Shown here one piece after another: positions 25,401 to 27,512 of a DNA stretch of 27,512 bases (its first letter is position 1; each line of letters opens with the position of its first letter). Source of the stretch: CAZQYB01 sp964597535 (GTDB taxonomy: Bacteria; Planctomycetota; Phycisphaerae; Sedimentisphaerales; Anaerobacaceae). The notes beneath the pieces are model-generated. The model did no database searches. It saw only the letters and a program-made list of their open reading frames with translations, and had not been told where the DNA came from. Position numbers and translations under genes: made by a program. The DNA lies in assembly GCA_964597535.1 (NCBI GenBank), contig CAZQYB010000012.1, positions 1 to 27,512 on the forward strand, given 5' to 3'.

Positions 25401-25549
25401 TCGGCTTGTTTGATACCGATGGGAGTACTCTGATTGATGGTATCGTGGGTTTTCCGGCACAGGACCCCGACGAGTCCTATGGCCGAAAACCGGATGGAGG
25501 CCGGAACTGGAGTTCCCTCGCGTCGCCCACACCCGGCAGCAGCAACTAA
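19439..25549 (+). CDS. Giant secreted CotH-kinase-like protein with beta-repeats, Calx-beta, dockerin and lamin-tail domains
   Basis: Secreted protein of 2036 residues. In order: signal peptide (MCRKLIFLVSLVVLLG...ASA); LNMTGG-type beta-repeats (about 85-355); two Calx-beta domains (about 364-474 and 479-584); dockerin-like loops (DLDGDCDVDFNDL and DLDGAGGVNMCDY, about 591-652); lamin-tail domain 1 (655-800); chitobiase-C-like domain (800-882); CotH domain (about 910-1300) with YWGIYNPTERPCGWF, DTIDNNWYAGMRN and FMMFMWDAE; a second chitobiase-C-like domain (1314-1399, YYTLDGSDPR); and four more lamin-tail domains (about 1401-1560, 1570-1707, 1713-1887, 1896-2036; each with VINE/ITEIM and 'aGGYlv' strands). 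CotH proteins of spore formers are secreted protein kinases; the target here is unknown. ATG 19439 is preferred to 19430 because GGAGG at 19423 is too close to the first and because it aligns with the start of the paralogue at 10611. No cell-wall or PEP-CTERM anchor is visible. Confidence 0.9.
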   Translation: MCRKLIFLVSLVVLLGLVNGASAGDINWTGNGANDSWCTPANWDLNRLPDWELDWEVEINPVTPRDPVIDCDVDVGYMKGPRYDSDSDQSLDIESGTIWFWCWRMGAGGSGASIVNITGGDVTVWSDNDWAIRAADSGSLYWNQSGGTVTLPNHRFRTGDGSSYSEFNISGSAILSIGDEWKWGDEGDVLMNMSGGSIDIGGHWSMHCRDFSNTDVNMTGGDIWVGGSVLAADSSDNTLVATINLKAGTIDADSLLLPTEDEGTGILNMTGGSFNCRSELRVPNVSGGTGEINLDGGTLETASFYIDEGGTLDINDGILIIDGDVVADIIAGINAGYITGRGGSADVIATYDPAELKTSVWVVPAVSFETAASSGLETVSPAVLTVVLHNPPESNTVTVEYAATGGTAIGDGNDYTLNPGTLTFNPGGPTSQTIEITIIDDGLGEENETIEVTLSEPNNAKLGALTQHTYTIIDPRPYVKFDAEASYGNENISPAEIPVSLSWESTDTVTVDYSVTGGTAVGGGEDYNLPAGTLQFDPYQLTNYISITIVEDDLDELPDETVEITLSNPSTGKLGTITQHTFTIRPPTARLCPEGDLDGDCDVDFNDLEVFVKQWLDPSGSCSDFNCADLDGAGGVNMCDYAFLAENWLKSAWPIVINEFMASNDDTLEDPCDPNEFPDWFELYNASPIPLDLGGMYLTDDLSEPTMWQIPTGVTIDAGGFLVFYADDDDEQEPMHTNFKLSAGGEEIALFDTDGSTLIDSIEFGSQVSDISYGLYPDSSSNLRFFGIPTPGWENCGGYLGMVDDTQFSYDRGFYESAFNLSITCDTSGTEIYFTLNGSEPNQSVGELYTSPFDVNQTTVLRAVAYKPGYLPSNVDTQTYIFVDDVVNQPDLDDDVLTQHGAGAFKDGLKAIPTLSIVMDACDLANLQRQDSRYWNDDCDDDDCLPKKELPTSAELIYPDPNDGEGLQINCAIEGHSWKLDKTSCKLIFNTEFGPSQLRYPFFESAPFNSDTAVEEFDRIVLRASKNMPSTYVGDQWTRDTQIAMSGVSARGIQVHLYLNGTYWGIYNPTERPCGWFTSSYFGGEKEDYFATNHGYERGEGHISGDPNRFDTMISMAQAQNLAVPGNYDTFRGLCDVTNFADYTILFWFSGFGDTIDNNWYAGMRNVPLLGQIPPEGFMMFMWDAEVVFEAKCGPPGNEVPWVPPHYFTMTDHTIVDVWVALRDNEDFNLLFADRIYKHCFNDGVLTDDNTQARWNALTDDINDAAVCEVARWPQGGGYGDTGPGTVPPEHVDMTGFVGIFMTALDNWGGLYPSIDPPTMTPQGGYDPNGFSVTMSHSDTIYYTLDGSDPRQAVTGNPVGQLYTGPVMLDKTRHVKARAYNIGATEWSALNEAVFAVGPVADKLRITEIMYHPQDTNDPNDPNTEFIELKNIGPNTLNLNLVSFTNGVDFTFPADINIPAGGYVVVVKDHNAFTSRYPSFSGVIAGEYTGRLNNAGERIELQDALGQTILNFRYEDGWRDITDGDGFSLTIIDPNNADPNSWSEKDSWRASAYIGGSPGWDDSGIVPNPGAIVINELLAHSDGYPNDWIELYNTTAEDINISGWFLSDNDSNLMKYQLQSPTMILAGTHISFTQDDHFGGKFALSENGEAVYLSSAPDQNGVLTGYREVEDFGASENGVSFGRYYKSSTDNFNFVAMESTTRDSNNAYPRVGPIVINEIMYHPDWPEGGSLYNNDEFEYIELRNIIDADVNLYDEDSIPWKFTDGIEFTFPPITIPAGGYLLVVKNPEAFSWRYPNVPVWSILGPYDGQLNNAGEKVEISKPGDESGGIRYYIRVDRVNYSDGSHPEDCPGGIDLWPTEADGDGNSLTRIDPNLYGNDPNNWDANTPTPQSTISLLFVNEFMADNETTIRDDCNDYDDWIELYNGGTSSIDLAGMYLTDDLGVPNKWVIPGGVSIEAGGYLLFWADNEDGEGDLHTNFGLSKDGGEDIGLFDTDGSTLIDGIVGFPAQDPDESYGRKPDGGRNWSSLASPTPGSSN

Positions 25550-25730
25550 GCAAAATCCAGGCAGAAAAGGGCAAATAAGGACACATCGTTACAATCCTTA
25601 CAAAGGCTATAAGGGGCGCGAAAAGCGCGAATTCAGATGAAAAAACATTGACTAAAGTACCTGTAAATGTTAGAATAATGTTATCAATAAGGTTGTAGAA
25701 AGATAAGTAAGTAAAGGTTTAATAGTCGCC

Positions 25731-26591
25731 ATGTCAGAACATACTCACAGGCACAAAATTGGCTTGGGGCGCTCGCAGCGGCAGAAGACAAGCTCACATC
25801 TTCACATGGGCCGTTTGGGCGTCTCAAAATGGCCGGGCAAGGTGGGCGATAGTATTCCCAGGTGCCGTTATGAGCTCAAGTACCGCATTAGTGAATCAAA
25901 GGCTGAAGCGGTTGAGCAGTTCATCAGGCCATACCTGCACCTTGACCGTTACTGCCAGTTACAGCCGAGCGGTACTTATCCAATTGTCAGTCTTTATCTG
26001 GATTCGCACAATTTACGGCTCTGCCGGCAGACTCTGGAAGGGAACAAGAATCGCTTCAAGCTGCGTATCCGCAGTTATACCGACGACCTGGATTACCCCC
26101 GGTTTTTTGAGATTAAACGTCGGATGAATGCTATAATTATCAAGAGCAGGGCTGGGGTTATGCAGCGCGATGTAGAAACTTTACTTTCGGGGTTGTCGCT
26201 GCCGCCACAGGATTATAATACCGAAGAGGAAACACTAAAGCAGTTCCAGTTGTATATGAAAAGTATTAACGCCGGACCCGTAATGCGCGTCGGGTATGTG
26301 CGGCGAGCATACGAAGACGATTCGGAGAACAGGGTGCGAGTGACTTTAGACCGGCAGCTTGCCTATAATGTTAGCCACAAGCTCGATATTGGGTTTAAGG
26401 GCCGGGGTTGGCAGCGTCACTCATTAAGTGGTGTGATATTGGAGATTAAGTTCACGGCACGTTACCCGGCGTGGTTAAATCAAATGGTCAGGTGTTTAGA
26501 CTTGCAGCAGCGGTCGATTTCAAAATATGTTGCTTCAGCAAAAGAGTCTTGTTTAATAGGGTATTGTGCGCCCCGGTTATCAGTGTTGTAA
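25731..26591 (+). CDS. VTC-domain protein (polyphosphate-polymerase-like)
   Basis: Cytoplasmic protein of 286 residues with the tunnel-fold VTC domain known from the yeast Vtc4 polyphosphate polymerase. Visible strands with conserved charges are RYELKYRI (46-53), PIVSLYLDS (84-92), FKLRIRSY (109-116), FFEIKRR (125-131), RVGYVRRAYE, RVTLDR, VILEIKF (about 240) and the closing SISKYV. The basic and acidic residues of these strands line the nucleotide/phosphate tunnel in the family. The first 25-40 residues are His/Arg-rich and not conserved, so an internal start at ATG 25806 is possible. It is followed 2 bases later by a DUF4956 gene. VTC-domain genes commonly neighbour CotH and DUF4956 genes in bacteria, although the product made by these bacterial members is not settled. 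Confidence 0.92.
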   Translation: MSEHTHRHKIGLGRSQRQKTSSHLHMGRLGVSKWPGKVGDSIPRCRYELKYRISESKAEAVEQFIRPYLHLDRYCQLQPSGTYPIVSLYLDSHNLRLCRQTLEGNKNRFKLRIRSYTDDLDYPRFFEIKRRMNAIIIKSRAGVMQRDVETLLSGLSLPPQDYNTEEETLKQFQLYMKSINAGPVMRVGYVRRAYEDDSENRVRVTLDRQLAYNVSHKLDIGFKGRGWQRHSLSGVILEIKFTARYPAWLNQMVRCLDLQQRSISKYVASAKESCLIGYCAPRLSVL

Positions 26592-26593
26592 TT

Positions 26594-27292
26594 ATGGAAC
26601 GATTTTGGGAAATACTTGATGGGGCCCGCTCGAGCGGGGATGTCTTTACTCCCCAAAGCATACTCTTGTCATTGTTATTGGCATTTGTTCTGGGCCAGGT
26701 TATAGCCTGGGTTTACTACTTCACTCACAGCGGGTTGTCCTATTCCAAATCCTATGTACAATCACTGATTTTGATAACCGTTTTGGTGGCCCTGATTATG
26801 GCTGTTATCGGAAATAACATCATCACTGCTTTTGGACTGATGGGCGCTTTAGCTATTATCCGCTTCCGCAACGTACTAAAAGATACGAGGGATATAGTTT
26901 TCATTTTCTGTGCGCTGGTGGTTGGTATGGCGTCTGGCTCTCAACGCTACGCTGTTGCAATCGTTGGCACAATTGTTCTGAGTTTGATAGCAATATATCT
27001 GTACCTGGCCGGCTTCGGTACACATCATCCTCGTAACGGCTTTTTGCGATTTAGTCTTGAGGGACATGTTGGGCCCAGGCACCCGGTGACCGCTATCCTT
27101 AAACGTTTCTGCGGCAATTTTACCCTTATATCGGCCCAGGACAGTGGCTTTGGCAGTTCAACTGTCGAATATGCTTACCAGTTGATAATAAGAAATGCCA
27201 AGAGAAATGAGCTGATGTTATCTGAACTGGGAAAAGTCGAGGGCATTGAAAACATCAGCCTGATAATGCAGGAACAATTATTGGAGGTTTAG
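26594..27292 (+). CDS. DUF4956 integral membrane protein
   Basis: Protein of 232 residues with about five membrane segments: SILLSLLLAFVLGQVIAWV (20-38), LILITVLVALIMAVIGNNI (57-75), ITAFGLMGALAIIRFRN (76-92), IVFIFCALVVGMASG (about 100-115) and AVAIVGTIVLSLIAIYLYL (about 120-139). A soluble C-terminal domain of about 90 residues follows. GLMGALAIIRFRN...DTRDIVFIF is the conserved core of the family. The frame is open back to 26471, but that part overlaps the VTC gene. ATG 26594 lies 2 bases after its stop, giving coupled translation. Function is unknown; the constant company of VTC and CotH genes suggests a membrane partner of the VTC enzyme. Confidence 0.92.
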   Translation: MERFWEILDGARSSGDVFTPQSILLSLLLAFVLGQVIAWVYYFTHSGLSYSKSYVQSLILITVLVALIMAVIGNNIITAFGLMGALAIIRFRNVLKDTRDIVFIFCALVVGMASGSQRYAVAIVGTIVLSLIAIYLYLAGFGTHHPRNGFLRFSLEGHVGPRHPVTAILKRFCGNFTLISAQDSGFGSSTVEYAYQLIIRNAKRNELMLSELGKVEGIENISLIMQEQLLEV

Positions 27293-27301
27293 AACGGGCG
27301 T

Positions 27302-27512
27302 ATGAAAAGAATGAGCATCAGATATCTGCGAAGCAGGAATCTACATTCTGGTCGTATCCGCACACATGTTCTGCCCGTGCTGATATGGATGGCCGCGATT
27401 ATGGGTGTAGTTGTGCTGTTTCGTCTGCGGGCACAGCGCTTTGAAGTATTAGGTATGGCTCAAGGCCGCGTGCATCAGATAGCTGCCACCTGTGATGGCC
27501 GTCTGACAGATG
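27302..27512 (+). CDS. HlyD-like membrane-fusion protein, N-terminal part only
   Basis: ATG 27302 begins an open frame that runs off the right edge after 70 codons. A basic N-terminus (MKRMSIRYLRSRNLHSGRIR) is followed by one membrane segment, VLPVLIWMAAIMGVVVLFRL (about 23-42). Next comes the start of a beta-strand domain, VLGMAQGRVHQIAATCDGRLTD, the pattern of the first lipoyl half of HlyD-type adaptors. ATG 27311 is an alternative start. It begins 9 bases after the DUF4956 stop, so it probably belongs to the same operon and may handle export of cell-surface material. Confidence 0.6.
   Translation, partial: MKRMSIRYLRSRNLHSGRIRTHVLPVLIWMAAIMGVVVLFRLRAQRFEVLGMAQGRVHQIAATCDGRLTD

Overview
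This window looks like a chromosomal segment from a Planctomycetota bacterium, probably of the Phycisphaerae/Sedimentisphaerales type. That placement is inferred from gene style: large secreted proteins built of short beta-repeats, Calx-beta, lamin-tail and dockerin-like modules; the 'LSW..GDGA..HYVFFGTS...YYWRIDE' domain; and a nickel superoxide dismutase. There is no rRNA gene to confirm it.

Layout. (1) Positions 1-1614, minus strand: an oxidative-stress operon in the order Fur/PerR-type repressor, rubrerythrin, exported Ni-superoxide dismutase (cut by the left edge). A perfect 8-1-8 palindrome lies in the apparent promoter of the first gene. (2) 1781-7174, minus: a complete MacAB-TolC-like export operon (outer-membrane factor lipoprotein, adaptor, ABC ATPase, MacB-type permease) with overlapping or closely spaced genes. 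(3) 7534-9182, plus: tRNA-Cys(GCA), then a macro-domain protein coupled by a 4-bp overlap to a zinc alcohol dehydrogenase. (4) 9203-10610: a small duplicated Cys4 zinc-finger protein on the minus strand, then about 1 kb with little coding support apart from one 43-codon ORF that has its own promoter and ribosome binding site. (5) 10611-12953: a secreted beta-repeat/dockerin protein. (6) 13155-13913, minus: an AT-rich orphan gene. (7) 13914-14807: a long non-coding stretch with several families of short repeats. (8) 14808-19031, plus: a three-gene alternative Hsp70 system made of a membrane-anchored GrpE-like protein, an Hsp70 lacking the C-terminal lid, and a TerB plus degenerate J-like protein. 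(9) 19439-27512, plus: a giant secreted CotH-kinase-like protein of 2036 residues, a VTC-domain polyphosphate-polymerase-like protein, a DUF4956 membrane protein and the start of an HlyD-like adaptor.

How the genes work together. The first operon reads as peroxide/superoxide defence: the repressor senses peroxide, rubrerythrin removes peroxide in the cytoplasm, and Ni-SOD removes superoxide outside the cytoplasmic membrane. The 14808-19031 triad has an Hsp70, a putative nucleotide exchange factor fixed in the membrane and a putative co-chaperone in one transcription unit, so it probably does dedicated client handling at the membrane. The CotH/VTC/DUF4956 group is a recurrent bacterial neighbourhood of unknown substrate; here the CotH protein is fused to an N-terminal half that looks like a whole copy of the 10611-12953 protein.

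The strongest candidates for new biology are the membrane GrpE/lidless Hsp70/TerB-J triad, the palindromic repeat element sitting in frame inside the GrpE-like gene and as an inverted pair just upstream of it, and the Ni-SOD whose signal-peptidase site appears to expose the nickel-binding N-terminal histidine directly.
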